Shown: positions 1 to 8,894, counted from the first letter of the stretch. The stretch: DNA of 18,603 nucleotides from JAAYGD01 sp964428195 (GCA_964428195.1 CAYRXC010000016.1:1-18603); one strand, 5' to 3'. Made by a program: numbers and translations. Notes: generated from the sequence alone by a model not told the origin.

Positions 1-3000
1 ATAATCCTTTAAATTTAATTTCTAAATGGAAAATTTTTGATAATTTAAGAAGAAGCTCTAGTAGATTTTTCTTGATGGTTTTCTTATTATATGGTTTTAC
101 CTTGGGAAAAGGAAGTCCAAATTGTTATTTAAGCTATTCTTTATTAATTCTTACTGTTCCAATAATTTTTTATATTATTTCTTTATTTAGAAAAAGAAAA
201 TACACAATATTCTTAAAATATTACTTGAATTTAATTAGAGGTTTTCTTGCGGTGTTGATTAAATCTTCTGTTGCCATATCTGTATTGCCCTATGAAACGC
301 ATTTATATACAGATGCAATAGTAAGGGCTTTATATAGGTTATTTGTATCCAAAAAGCATAGACTTGACTGGATTACAGCAGATGAAGTTGAAAAAAGATC
401 TAAAGGAACTATAAATTCGTATATTGATAGTTTTGGGCCATCAGCATTAATCACAATTATTTTTGTTGTTGTTGCTTTATTATATAAACCCGAATATTAT
501 GTTTCAATACTTTCTCTATCTGCAACTTGGTTGTTCTCACCGATTTTAATGTATTTGTTAAGTAAAGATTTTAAAAGAAAAACTCAATTGTTACCCGATA
601 ATGTTATCGGTGAATATGAGAAGACAGCATATAAAACATGGAAATTTTTTGAACACTATTTAGTAAAAAAATATAATTATTTAATCCCTGATAATTATCA
701 ATTAAATAGAAGAAATAAACTAGATTATAGAACTTCTTCTACTAATATTGGTTTTTCACTGATCTCTACGATATGTGCTTATGAATTAAAATATATTAAA
801 TTGGAAGAAACTATCGATAAGATTTCTAATATAATTTCTAGTGTAGAAGGTTTGGAAAAATGGCATGGACATTTGTATAATTGGTATAATATATTAGATA
901 CGAAAAAGATGACTCCATACTTTGTATCAACTGTAGATAGTGGAAATTTTGTTGCGTGTTTATTTGTAGTAAAAGAATTTTTAAATACAAAGAAAGATTA
1001 TGAGAATTTGGCAAACAGAATAGAAAAATTAATCGAAGATACTCACTTTGAATATTTATATGATAAAGATTTGGATGTATTCTCTATTGGTTTTGATGTT
1101 GGAAACGATGTTTTGTCTAATTATAATTATGATAAGTTTTTATCAGAAAGCAGATTAATAAGCTATATAGCAATATGTATGAAACAAGTACCTTATAAAC
1201 ACTGGTTTACTCTTGATAAGAGTTTGACAAAACACAAATTAAGAAAGGGATTGATTTCATGGAATGGAACCGCTTTCGAATATTTCATGCCTTTAATATT
1301 TATGGAGTCATTTCCCTATACTTTGCTAGATGAAACATACTCTTTTGGTCATTATGTTCAAAAAGAGTTTATTAAAGAAGTAGATTCAAAACTGCCTTGG
1401 GGAATAACTGAATCAGCATATAATGATTTGGATGACTCTCAAAACTATAAATATAAAGCCTTTGGTGTTCCATATTTAAAATTTGCAGATACAAAGAAGC
1501 CGAGAGTTGTTGTATCTCCATATGGTTCTATTTTGGCAGCAACAAAATTTCCAATTTCTGTATATCATAATTTAATTAAGTTTAAAAAATATGATATGGA
1601 AGGAGAATATGGCTATTTTGAAGCATATGATGCAGAAGAAGGGGAAATCGTTAAAACATATTTTGCACATCATCAAGGAATGATTTTATGTAGTATAACC
1701 AATCTTCTAAAAGATAACATTCTTCAAAAATATTTTAACGAAGATAGAAGAATCAAATCTATGGAAATACTTCTAAAGGAGAAAACTCAATTAAAACCAT
1801 ATATAGATTTGAAGATAGAGAAATATAGAAAATACGATTACAATAGGGATAATAAAGATGTATTAAGTAGATTTCAAGAAGGAGTTAGTGAAGTTCCAAA
1901 TTATGGAATAGTATCTAACGGTTTGTTTACAACTGTAATAAATGACAGGGGTATTGGGTTTACTAAATATAAAAATTTACAAATTAATAGATATAGAAAT
2001 GTACCAGAAGACCCTTATGGATTATTCTTGTTCATTAAAAACTTAAACAATGGAATGATTTGGACTAATACTTATGAACCTTTTATGAAAAAACCAGATA
2101 AATACAATGTAACGTTTGAACCGGGAATAGTAAAATATATTAGAGAAGATAATTTTGTAATTACAAAAACTGAAGTAATAGTAGCAAAAGAACACAGTGT
2201 AGAAATACGAAAAATCACTATTAACAACTACAATATAAATGATATTGAATTAGAATTAACTTCTTATGGGGAATTAATATTAGCTAGGTCTGAAGAAGAT
2301 GTTGCGCATAGAGTGTTCAATGGAGTTTCTATTTCTTCAACTTTCGATGAAGAGACCGCTTCATTAATTTTTAGAAGACATTCAAGAACAAAAGAATTAG
2401 TAGAATATTTTATAGCTCATAGGATGCTTATATTAGATGACGAATCTGAAACAGAATTTGAAACTTCTAGAGATAACTTCATAGGAAGAAACAATAATTT
2501 GTACAATGCTGAGGTCATTGTTGGAAAAAAACAATTGTCAAATGATAAGAATGCATTGTTAGATCCAATTATGAGCATTAGAAAAAAAATAACTTTGAAA
2601 GCTAATAAACAAAAAACATTATTTTTAGTAACAGGATTTGGAAAATCTAAAGAACAAGTTTTAGAAATACTAGATATTTATGATAATGCTGAAACAATGA
2701 AAGCAACATTCAGAGAATCAGAATTGTTTGGTGTTATTTTAGATGGATATTCAAATCTTAATTCAAATCAAATATTTTTATATAATCACATGCTAAAGAA
2801 AATATATAATTATGTTCCGTATAGTTTCGAAAACGAATCATTGTTATTGGAAAATAAGTCCTCTATAAATGAAATATGGAAATATGGAATAACTGATAAA
2901 TGGCCTATAATTACTGTTGTTATTGATGATGTCGAAGGAGTAGGAGTTGCAAAACAAATTCTTAAGGCATATGAATATTATAAGAAAAGATCTATATACA

Positions 3001-5528
3001 TAGATGTTGTAATAATAAACAAAGAAAAAAATGAAACAAAAAAAGAAACGATAAACAAATATGTATATGATGTTGTATATAAGATAAATACTCAAAATAG
3101 TTTCGAAGAAAATTTTGGAGAAGTTTTCGTTCTCGATAAATGCATTGAAGAAGACGTGAATTTATTCAGATTAGTTTCTAAATTGTTTTTTGAAACAGCG
3201 TCATTAAAAGCATCTGAAAATATATTTAATAAAATAGAAAAAGAAATAGTTAAATATGTACCTTTAAGATATAGTGAAATGAAAAAAGACAAAAAAGAAG
3301 TGAAGGCAATAGGTGAATTTATTGAAAATGGTACTGAATATAAAATCAATACCAGCAATACCCCTGCACCTTGGTCTAATGTGCTTTCTAATGGTGAATT
3401 TGGGACAGTTATTACCAATAATCTTGGAGGATTTACTTATTATGGCAATAGTAGGGAATATAAAATAACTGCATGGAGCAATGATAGTGTTAAAGATCCA
3501 AGAAGCGAAGATATTATTATTGACAATAATAGCATAGCTGTTGATAGTTGTGTTCATGGATTTGGATATTCAATATTTAATACAAATAATGATAAATATA
3601 ATGTTGTAACAAAAGTATTTGTTGGACTGGATAACGTAAAAATATATGAATTAGAAATAAATAATAAGTTAAAAGATAATAGTTCATTACCTATTAAATT
3701 GATGGTTTCTCCTGTACTGGGAACTTCAAAAGAATATAACTATCCTTATATAATTGCAGAATCAAACAACGTATTAAATTCATTGCTATTATACAATAAG
3801 TATTCTAGTGAGATATTTAAAGAAAATGAAGTATTTATAACATCTACCGAAAAAATAGTTGATTATGATATATATAATGATTATAAATCAATTACAGTTG
3901 GATTAAATATTAAAAAAGGAGAAACGAAGACAATATCTTTTGTTATAGGATGTAGCAAAGATAACAAAACTTTGATTTCAAAATATTCTAAATTAGAAAA
4001 CATTGAGAAGGAATATGAAAGAGTAAAAGACTTTTGGAAAGAGAAATTATCTTCTATAAAGATCAATACTCCTGACAAAACATTTAATTATTCGATAAAT
4101 GGTTGGTATCTATATCAAGTTTTTGCATCTAGATTGTATGCTAAGACTGGACTATATCAAGTTGGTGGAGCTTATGGATTTAGAGATCAATTGCAAGATT
4201 CTATGTCAATATTATATAGTGATCCAAAATATGCTAGAAACATTATTATCAATTGTGCTAGTCATCAGTTTGAAACTGGTGAGGTTCTTCACTGGTGGCA
4301 TCAAGAATTGAATATGGGTGCAAGAACTCGTTTTTCAGATGACTTTTTATGGTTAGTGTTTGTTACTTTGGAATACATAAGAGTCACTGGAGATTATTTG
4401 ATACTTAATGAAGAAATTTCATTCGTGATGGGCCCAGAATTGTCTGTCACTGAAGGAGAAAAGGGTATAAATTACTCAAAAACAGAAAGAACAGAATCTT
4501 TATATTATCATTTGAAATTATCTATAGATAGATCGTTTTCAATGTTAGGTAAACATGGTATACCATTGATCGGAGTTGGAGATTGGAACGATGGTATGAA
4601 TAAGGTTGGTCATAAAGGAAAAGGAGAAAGCGTTTGGGTTGGAATGTTTCTTTATGACATTACTAATAACTTTGAAAATATAATGAAATATATGAAAGAA
4701 TCAACAAAGACTTTATCAAAATACAAGAAAGACAATGAAAAATTGTTGAATTCAATAATTACAAATTGTTGGGATGGAAACTGGTATTTAAGAGCATTTA
4801 ATGATGATGGGTACCCTTTAGGCGCAAAAAACAATCATGAAGGTGAGATAGATTTATTGGTTCAATCATGGAGCATTCTTACAAATATTGCTGATCCTGC
4901 AAAACAAAAACAAGTTATTGACGAGGTTGAATCGAGATTGGTTGATAAAAAAAGCGGTATAATAAAATTGCTTACTCCGCCATTTACAAGTGGAGAAAAA
5001 AATCCGGGATATATCAGCTACTATTTGAAGGGTATAAGAGAAAACGGTGGACAATATACTCACGCTGCATTGTGGTATATTAAAGCCTTAATAAAAAACG
5101 GTGAAAAAGAAAGAGCTTATGAATATTTTTCTATGATTAATCCTATGAATAGAAATATCGACAATTATAAAGTTGAACCTTATGTTATTGCGGCAGATAT
5201 CTATTCAAATGTTAGCCATAAAGGTAGAGGAGGATGGACTTGGTATACCGGATCTGCTGGATGGGCTTATAAGATTGCTATTGAAGATATTTTAGGATTT
5301 AAAAAGAATGGAAATAGTTTATTCTTTGAACCAAATGTTCCAAAGTCATGGGAGGAGTATTCTATCGATTATAAATATGAAAGTACTTTATATAAGATAA
5401 CAGTAAAACAAAATAAGAAATCCTCTAAATCAATACTGCTAGATGGTAAAAAAGTTAAGTTTATTGAATTAAAAGACGATAAAAAAACCCATAAAATAGA
5501 TATAGTTATTGGAGGAAAAGATGATTAA
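1..5528 (+). CDS. ndvB: Cyclic beta-1,2-glucan synthase-like protein (end of GT84, glycoamylase-like/GH189 and GH94 domains), 5' partial
   Basis: The frame is open from base 3 to the stop at 5526-5528, so the start lies left of the window; the in-frame TTG at 72 is not a start. The first visible codons read like the GT84 transmembrane region (KIFDNLRRS), followed by several membrane helices to about base 560. A glycoamylase-like cyclisation domain covers about 580-1740, with the motifs YRTSSTNIG, FVSTVDSGN, ISWNGTAFEY, PWGITES and FAHHQGM. The GH94 part has two beta-sandwich modules (about 1870-3350 and 3360-4070) and an alpha barrel with YGFRDQLQDS, ARTRFSDD, the general-acid motif GDWNDG (4578-4595) and GGWTWYTGSAGW. 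In the known family GT84 polymerises glucose from UDP-glucose, the middle domain cyclises by transglycosylation, and GH94 may trim by phosphorolysis. The enzyme should sit in the cytoplasmic membrane. The 8-nt overlap with pgi suggests translational coupling. Product identity (cyclic or linear, linkage) is inferred from family only. Confidence 0.9.
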   Translation, partial: NPLNLISKWKIFDNLRRSSSRFFLMVFLLYGFTLGKGSPNCYLSYSLLILTVPIIFYIISLFRKRKYTIFLKYYLNLIRGFLAVLIKSSVAISVLPYETHLYTDAIVRALYRLFVSKKHRLDWITADEVEKRSKGTINSYIDSFGPSALITIIFVVVALLYKPEYYVSILSLSATWLFSPILMYLLSKDFKRKTQLLPDNVIGEYEKTAYKTWKFFEHYLVKKYNYLIPDNYQLNRRNKLDYRTSSTNIGFSLISTICAYELKYIKLEETIDKISNIISSVEGLEKWHGHLYNWYNILDTKKMTPYFVSTVDSGNFVACLFVVKEFLNTKKDYENLANRIEKLIEDTHFEYLYDKDLDVFSIGFDVGNDVLSNYNYDKFLSESRLISYIAICMKQVPYKHWFTLDKSLTKHKLRKGLISWNGTAFEYFMPLIFMESFPYTLLDETYSFGHYVQKEFIKEVDSKLPWGITESAYNDLDDSQNYKYKAFGVPYLKFADTKKPRVVVSPYGSILAATKFPISVYHNLIKFKKYDMEGEYGYFEAYDAEEGEIVKTYFAHHQGMILCSITNLLKDNILQKYFNEDRRIKSMEILLKEKTQLKPYIDLKIEKYRKYDYNRDNKDVLSRFQEGVSEVPNYGIVSNGLFTTVINDRGIGFTKYKNLQINRYRNVPEDPYGLFLFIKNLNNGMIWTNTYEPFMKKPDKYNVTFEPGIVKYIREDNFVITKTEVIVAKEHSVEIRKITINNYNINDIELELTSYGELILARSEEDVAHRVFNGVSISSTFDEETASLIFRRHSRTKELVEYFIAHRMLILDDESETEFETSRDNFIGRNNNLYNAEVIVGKKQLSNDKNALLDPIMSIRKKITLKANKQKTLFLVTGFGKSKEQVLEILDIYDNAETMKATFRESELFGVILDGYSNLNSNQIFLYNHMLKKIYNYVPYSFENESLLLENKSSINEIWKYGITDKWPIITVVIDDVEGVGVAKQILKAYEYYKKRSIYIDVVIINKEKNETKKETINKYVYDVVYKINTQNSFEENFGEVFVLDKCIEEDVNLFRLVSKLFFETASLKASENIFNKIEKEIVKYVPLRYSEMKKDKKEVKAIGEFIENGTEYKINTSNTPAPWSNVLSNGEFGTVITNNLGGFTYYGNSREYKITAWSNDSVKDPRSEDIIIDNNSIAVDSCVHGFGYSIFNTNNDKYNVVTKVFVGLDNVKIYELEINNKLKDNSSLPIKLMVSPVLGTSKEYNYPYIIAESNNVLNSLLLYNKYSSEIFKENEVFITSTEKIVDYDIYNDYKSITVGLNIKKGETKTISFVIGCSKDNKTLISKYSKLENIEKEYERVKDFWKEKLSSIKINTPDKTFNYSINGWYLYQVFASRLYAKTGLYQVGGAYGFRDQLQDSMSILYSDPKYARNIIINCASHQFETGEVLHWWHQELNMGARTRFSDDFLWLVFVTLEYIRVTGDYLILNEEISFVMGPELSVTEGEKGINYSKTERTESLYYHLKLSIDRSFSMLGKHGIPLIGVGDWNDGMNKVGHKGKGESVWVGMFLYDITNNFENIMKYMKESTKTLSKYKKDNEKLLNSIITNCWDGNWYLRAFNDDGYPLGAKNNHEGEIDLLVQSWSILTNIADPAKQKQVIDEVESRLVDKKSGIIKLLTPPFTSGEKNPGYISYYLKGIRENGGQYTHAALWYIKALIKNGEKERAYEYFSMINPMNRNIDNYKVEPYVIAADIYSNVSHKGRGGWTWYTGSAGWAYKIAIEDILGFKKNGNSLFFEPNVPKSWEEYSIDYKYESTLYKITVKQNKKSSKSILLDGKKVKFIELKDDKKTHKIDIVIGGKDD
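5511..5515 (+). promoter_or_regulatory. Ribosome binding site deciding the pgi start
   Basis: GGAGG lies 5 nt before ATG 5521 and inside the last codons of the glucan synthase gene. It overlaps the upstream in-frame TTG at 5509, which rules that TTG out as the start. Confidence 0.85.
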
Positions 5529-6732
5529 ATTTGATTTTTCTACCTATAATAAAATAGACGATTTTTCTAGATATAACGAAAAGCTTATAAATTTAAAAGC
5601 TTATTTGGCGAATCACGATGAACAAATGGGTTGGGCAAAACCCGAATTACTTTTTAATGAAGATAAGATATTTAAAATAAAAGAAAAGGCGCTTTTTATA
5701 AAAGAAAATTGTGATGTTTTTCTTGTAGTTGGTATTGGTGGTTCATTTATGGGAACAAAAGCTATAATAGATGCATTGAGACCATATTTTATTCAAACAG
5801 TAAAGCCTAAAGTAGTGTTTGTTGGAAATTCTTTGTCAAGTGAATATTTGAGTGAATTGCTTACTATAATTGAAAATAAGGAAGTCATCATTAATGTTAT
5901 CTCAAAGTCAGGTAACACTCTTGAAGTATTGACTACATATGATATTTTACTTTCTAAGATGAAAGAAAAATATAATGATGAAGAATTGAAAAAAAGAATA
6001 ATAATAACTACAGAACCATCAATGGGGAATACTTTGTTTAATGAATCAAAAGAAAAAGGTTTTGAAATAATTGAAACGTTCAAGAACATTGGAGGAAGAT
6101 TCTCAGTATTTACCGAATCTGGTTTGCTGCCTATCTGTGTAGCTGATATAGATATTAATGGCATTATTAATGGAGCAAAAGAAGCGTTGAAAGACTATAA
6201 TAATCCTGCTAGGTATGCAATTATAAGAGATATAATGATAAACAAAGGCTTTATTGTAGAAGCATTTACTGCTTATGAACCGAAGCTAGCATATTTTATT
6301 GAATGGTTAAAGCAATTATATGGAGAATCATTGGGAAAAAAGGGGAAAGGTGCTTTGCCATATGGTGTAATAAATACTAGAGATCTTCATTCCCTTGGTC
6401 AATATATTCAAGAAGGTCCAAAAATAATATTTGAAACTTTATTTGTATTTGATGGTAGTAAATATGGCATATATTCTGAAAGGTATCAAAAGAATCTTTC
6501 GGAAATTAATAATATAGCATATCAAGCTGTTGCCAGAGCTCATTTTGAAGACGGAGTCAATTCGAGTATATTTGAAATGGACGAACTAAATGAATTCAAT
6601 ATTGGCTATTTGTTTCAATTCTTTATGATATCGGTTACGATAAGCGGATTTATTGAAGAAAATGACGAAGTGTTTACTCAAGATGGAGTTGAGAAATACA
6701 AGAATATATTAAATGGTATGTTAAAAAAATAG
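5521..6732 (+). CDS. pgi: Glucose-6-phosphate isomerase
   Basis: This cytoplasmic enzyme interconverts glucose 6-phosphate and fructose 6-phosphate in glycolysis and gluconeogenesis. The 403-residue product shows family motifs in order: GIGGS (71-75), the phosphate-binding SKSGNT (128-133), GGRFSVFT (191-198), GES with the catalytic Glu269, TRDLHSLGQ with His290, and the C-terminal GVEKYK with Lys394. It is somewhat shorter than typical Bacilli enzymes of about 450 residues but has all expected active-site positions. The start at ATG 5521 is chosen from the GGAGG 5 nt upstream. The first 8 nt overlap the end of the glucan synthase gene, so the two are probably co-transcribed and translationally coupled. 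A hairpin overlaps the stop codon. Confidence 0.96.
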   Translation: MIKFDFSTYNKIDDFSRYNEKLINLKAYLANHDEQMGWAKPELLFNEDKIFKIKEKALFIKENCDVFLVVGIGGSFMGTKAIIDALRPYFIQTVKPKVVFVGNSLSSEYLSELLTIIENKEVIINVISKSGNTLEVLTTYDILLSKMKEKYNDEELKKRIIITTEPSMGNTLFNESKEKGFEIIETFKNIGGRFSVFTESGLLPICVADIDINGIINGAKEALKDYNNPARYAIIRDIMINKGFIVEAFTAYEPKLAYFIEWLKQLYGESLGKKGKGALPYGVINTRDLHSLGQYIQEGPKIIFETLFVFDGSKYGIYSERYQKNLSEINNIAYQAVARAHFEDGVNSSIFEMDELNEFNIGYLFQFFMISVTISGFIEENDEVFTQDGVEKYKNILNGMLKK

Positions 6733-6750
6733 AATTATTCTATTTTTTTT
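6723..6750 (+). terminator. Candidate intrinsic terminator after pgi
   Basis: A perfect 12-bp inverted repeat (6723-6734 and 6738-6749) with a 3-nt loop ends in a T-run. The left arm contains the pgi stop codon TAG (6730-6732). The stem has only one G-C pair, so it is thermodynamically weak; the A-run/T-run arrangement would also serve the opposite strand. Confidence 0.55.
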
Positions 6751-6780
6751 AATAAAAACCTTGTTTTTACGTTAAAACTA

Positions 6781-6809
6781 TTGATTTTTTTCTATAAAAG
6801 TGTTATTTA
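6781..6809 (+). promoter_or_regulatory. Candidate hup promoter
   Basis: TTGATT (6781-6786) is followed 17 nt later by TATTTA (6804-6809), preceded by a TG (6801-6802) in extended -10 position. The AT-rich context offers other choices, such as TATAAA at 6793-6798, so the exact site is uncertain. Confidence 0.35.
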
Positions 6810-6815
6810 TATAGA

Positions 6816-6838
6816 TATAAGCATAGCCTATGCTTATA
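6816..6838. promoter_or_regulatory. Perfect palindrome upstream of the HU gene (possible operator or leader hairpin)
   Basis: Arms TATAAGCATAG (6816-6826) and CTATGCTTATA (6828-6838) are exact reverse complements around a single C. The element lies just downstream of the likely -10 region and 12 nt before the GGGAGG ribosome binding site. It has no T-run behind it, so it is not an ordinary terminator. It could be a binding site for a dimeric repressor or a stabilising 5' hairpin. Confidence 0.6.
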
Positions 6839-6864
6839 AATAAAAATTATGGGAGGTAATATTT

Positions 6865-7137
6865 ATGACAAAGGCAGAATTAGTAGAATTCATGGCAGAA
6901 AAATCAGGATTAACAAAAGCTGATGCAGGACGTGCATTAGAAGCATTTATGGAAGGTGTTACAAAAGGATTGAAGAAACAAAATAGAGTAGCTCTAGTTG
7001 GTTTCGGAACATTCAACAACAAGAAAAGAGCAGCTAGAACAGCTCGTAACCCTCAAACAGGTGCTACTGTTAAAATTCCTGCTAGAAACGCAGTTTCATT
7101 TAAAGTTGGAAGTAAATTAAAAGACGCAGTTAATTAA
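6865..7137 (+). CDS. hup: HU-family nucleoid DNA-binding protein
   Basis: The 90-residue product is the normal HU length. It has the N-terminal helical dimerisation region (about 1-40), the GFGTF turn (46-50), the beta-arm with RNPQTG and the intercalating Pro63, and the closing VGSKLKDAV helix. HU bends and compacts DNA as a dimer throughout the nucleoid. The start is fixed by GGGAGG (6851-6856), 8 nt upstream. The gene stands alone between a palindrome-bearing promoter region and a strong terminator. Its codons are visibly richer in GC and in preferred codons (GCT, CGT, GTT, TTC) than its neighbours, as expected of a highly expressed gene. Confidence 0.96.
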   Translation: MTKAELVEFMAEKSGLTKADAGRALEAFMEGVTKGLKKQNRVALVGFGTFNNKKRAARTARNPQTGATVKIPARNAVSFKVGSKLKDAVN

Positions 7138-7144
7138 TTTTAAC

Positions 7145-7171
7145 AAAAACTACCTTAATGGTAGTTTTTTT
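7145..7171 (+). terminator. Intrinsic terminator after hup
   Basis: AAAAACTACC (7145-7154) pairs with GGTAGTTTTT (7160-7169) around a TTAAT loop, and the T-run continues to 7171. The stem is 10 bp with a GC-bearing core, so this is the strongest terminator in the window. Confidence 0.88.
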
Positions 7172-7172
7172 A

Positions 7173-7181
7173 TGCTATAAT
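7173..7181 (+). promoter_or_regulatory. Extended -10 promoter for gatCAB
   Basis: TGCTATAAT is an exact extended -10 element (TGnTATAAT) starting 2 nt after the hup terminator. No good -35 is present: the position 17 nt upstream reads CCTTAA inside the terminator stem-loop. A start near 7188 would give a leader of only about 13 nt. Confidence 0.65.
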
Positions 7182-7200
7182 TTATTAGAGGTAGGTATTT

Positions 7201-7479
7201 ATGAATAGATTTACAAAAGAAGATATTTTACATGTTTCTGATTTGGCAAAGCTTTATATTAATGAAAATGAAATCGAGAAATATAGAATCGAATTAGAAG
7301 AAATATTAAACAATATAAATCATATTGAATCTATTAACATAGAAGAAGATATAATGGTTTCTCCATCAAAAAATGTCAATGTGTTTTATGATGAAAAAAG
7401 TATAGAAAACTTTGATGTAATGTTAAATGTCAAAGATCGAGCTGGAGATTTCATCAAAGTGGAGGTTGAAAATGACTAA
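7201..7479 (+). CDS. gatC: Glutamyl/aspartyl-tRNA amidotransferase subunit C
   Basis: The 92-residue product matches the small GatC subunit, which wraps around GatA and GatB and stabilises the heterotrimer. The N-terminal helix (HVSDLAKLYINENEIEKY), the long amphipathic helix ending LNNINHIESIN, and the C-terminal KDRAGDFIKV (family NVxRxGDFxKV-like) are all recognisable. The start ATG has AGAGG (7187-7191) upstream with a 9-nt gap. It is the first gene of the gatCAB operon. Its last 8 nt overlap the start of gatA, and the gatA ribosome binding site lies within its coding sequence. Confidence 0.93.
   Translation: MNRFTKEDILHVSDLAKLYINENEIEKYRIELEEILNNINHIESINIEEDIMVSPSKNVNVFYDEKSIENFDVMLNVKDRAGDFIKVEVEND
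7461..7465 (+). promoter_or_regulatory. Ribosome binding site deciding the gatA start
   Basis: GGAGG lies 6 nt before ATG 7472. It excludes the upstream in-frame start at 7427, which would add 15 residues unlike any GatA. Confidence 0.85.
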
Positions 7480-8893
7480 TTACTTTGATTTATCAATTAA
7501 AGATATAAATAAAAAACTAATAAACAAAGAAATTAAACCTTTGGATTTAGTATATGAAGCTTTTGAAAAAATAGAAAAAAATTCTAGATACAATGCTTTT
7601 ATTACTTTAAATAAAGAAGAAGCTATAAAAACGGCAATAGAATTGGAAAACAAAGAGGTCGATAATCTTCTTTTTGGGATTCCAGTCGCAATAAAAGATA
7701 ATATACTAACCAAGGGGTTAAAAACAACGTGTGCTTCGAAAATATTAAGCGATTTTATGCCTATATATGATGCAACAGTAATTAAAAAACTTAAAGAAGC
7801 TAATGCAATAATTATTGGAAAAACAAATATGGATGAGTTTGCGATGGGTTCAACAAATGAAACCAGTTATTATGGGCCAGTATTAAATTCTATCGACGAT
7901 ACAAAAATTTCTGGAGGTTCTTCTGGAGGAAGCGCAGTTGCAGTTGCAAAAAGGATGGTCCCACTTTCTTTGGGTTCAGATACTGGCGGATCGATAAGAC
8001 AGCCAGCTGCTTTCAATAATATTGTTGGAATCAAACCAACTTATGGAAGAGTATCAAGATATGGACTCACAGCTTTTTCTTCTTCTTTAGACCAAATAGG
8101 TAATTTTTCAAATAGTGTAAGCGATAGCGCAATATTATTGAATTGTATTTCTGGACTAGACAGCAAAGATATGACAAGTCATGATAATAATGATGATTTT
8201 TCTTCTGAAATTGGAAAAAATATAAAAGGAATGAAAGTATGTGTTCCCAAGTTTTATGTTGGAGAAAAAATTGAAAAAGAAATTAGAGATAGAATAGATA
8301 AAATAATTAAGTTCTTGGAAGAAAACGAGGTAATAGTTGACTATGTTGATGTAGAATATATAGAGTTTGCAGTACCTTTGTATCAAACGATAGCATTGGC
8401 AGAGGCATCGTCTAACCTCGCTAGATTCGATGGGATAAGATATGGGTATAGAACTAATAAAGAAGTGGGAGATATTGATTCTTTTTACAAATATACAAGA
8501 TCTGAAGGATTTGGAGAAGAAGTTAAGAGAAGAATAATGATAGGTTCTTATGTGTTGAGCGGGAAAAATGTAGACATTTATTATAATAAAGCTTTGTCTA
8601 TTCGAAATAGAATGAGCAATAACCTATATAAATTGTTTGAAAAATATGATTTGATTATCGGACCTACTACTACAGGGTATCCTTATGATTTAGGAAACAA
8701 AAAAAGTTCAAACGAGAATTTTTTAGATGACATATTAACTATACCTGTAAATATGGCTGGATTGCCAGCTATGAGCTTGCCGGTGGGAGATAAAAAACCT
8801 GTAGGATTACAAATAATAGGAAATATGTTTGACGAAAAAACAATATATAAATTTGCAGCTTTCATCGAGAAGCATTTTGAAAGAGGTGAGTAA
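7472..8893 (+). CDS. gatA: Glutamyl/aspartyl-tRNA amidotransferase subunit A (amidase)
   Basis: This amidase-signature subunit releases ammonia from glutamine for conversion of Glu-tRNA(Gln) and/or Asp-tRNA(Asn) to the amide forms. The 473-residue product has the complete Ser-cisSer-Lys triad: Lys75 in PVAIKDN, Ser150 in GGSSGG and Ser174 in DTGGS. The spacing (75 and 24 residues) is identical to that of staphylococcal GatA. GKTNMDEFAMGS and KPTYGRVSRYGL are also intact. ATG 7472 is preferred because of the GGAGG 6 nt upstream. It overlaps gatC by 8 nt and is separated from gatB by one base. Confidence 0.97.
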   Translation: MTNYFDLSIKDINKKLINKEIKPLDLVYEAFEKIEKNSRYNAFITLNKEEAIKTAIELENKEVDNLLFGIPVAIKDNILTKGLKTTCASKILSDFMPIYDATVIKKLKEANAIIIGKTNMDEFAMGSTNETSYYGPVLNSIDDTKISGGSSGGSAVAVAKRMVPLSLGSDTGGSIRQPAAFNNIVGIKPTYGRVSRYGLTAFSSSLDQIGNFSNSVSDSAILLNCISGLDSKDMTSHDNNDDFSSEIGKNIKGMKVCVPKFYVGEKIEKEIRDRIDKIIKFLEENEVIVDYVDVEYIEFAVPLYQTIALAEASSNLARFDGIRYGYRTNKEVGDIDSFYKYTRSEGFGEEVKRRIMIGSYVLSGKNVDIYYNKALSIRNRMSNNLYKLFEKYDLIIGPTTTGYPYDLGNKKSSNENFLDDILTIPVNMAGLPAMSLPVGDKKPVGLQIIGNMFDEKTIYKFAAFIEKHFERGE

Positions 8894-8894
8894 T

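Noticed and set aside
72..77. TTG/ATG at 72-77 as the start of the first gene
   Set aside because: The frame stays open to the window edge, and the upstream codons read like conserved GT84 membrane-proximal sequence, so the gene is simply cut.
2844..3557. Antisense reading frames opposite the glucan synthase gene
   Set aside because: They are rich in Phe, Ile, Tyr and Asn as expected of reverse reading of AT-rich coding DNA, have no ribosome sites and lie under strongly conserved domains.
7427..7471. Longer start for gatA at 7427
   Set aside because: GGAGG 6 nt before ATG 7472 and the normal GatA N-terminus favour the shorter form.
8829..8894. Longer start for gatB inside gatA
   Set aside because: The extension lies in gatA coding sequence with no ribosome site; ATG 8895 has GAGG at proper spacing and starts directly before the conserved IGIEVHCELKT.
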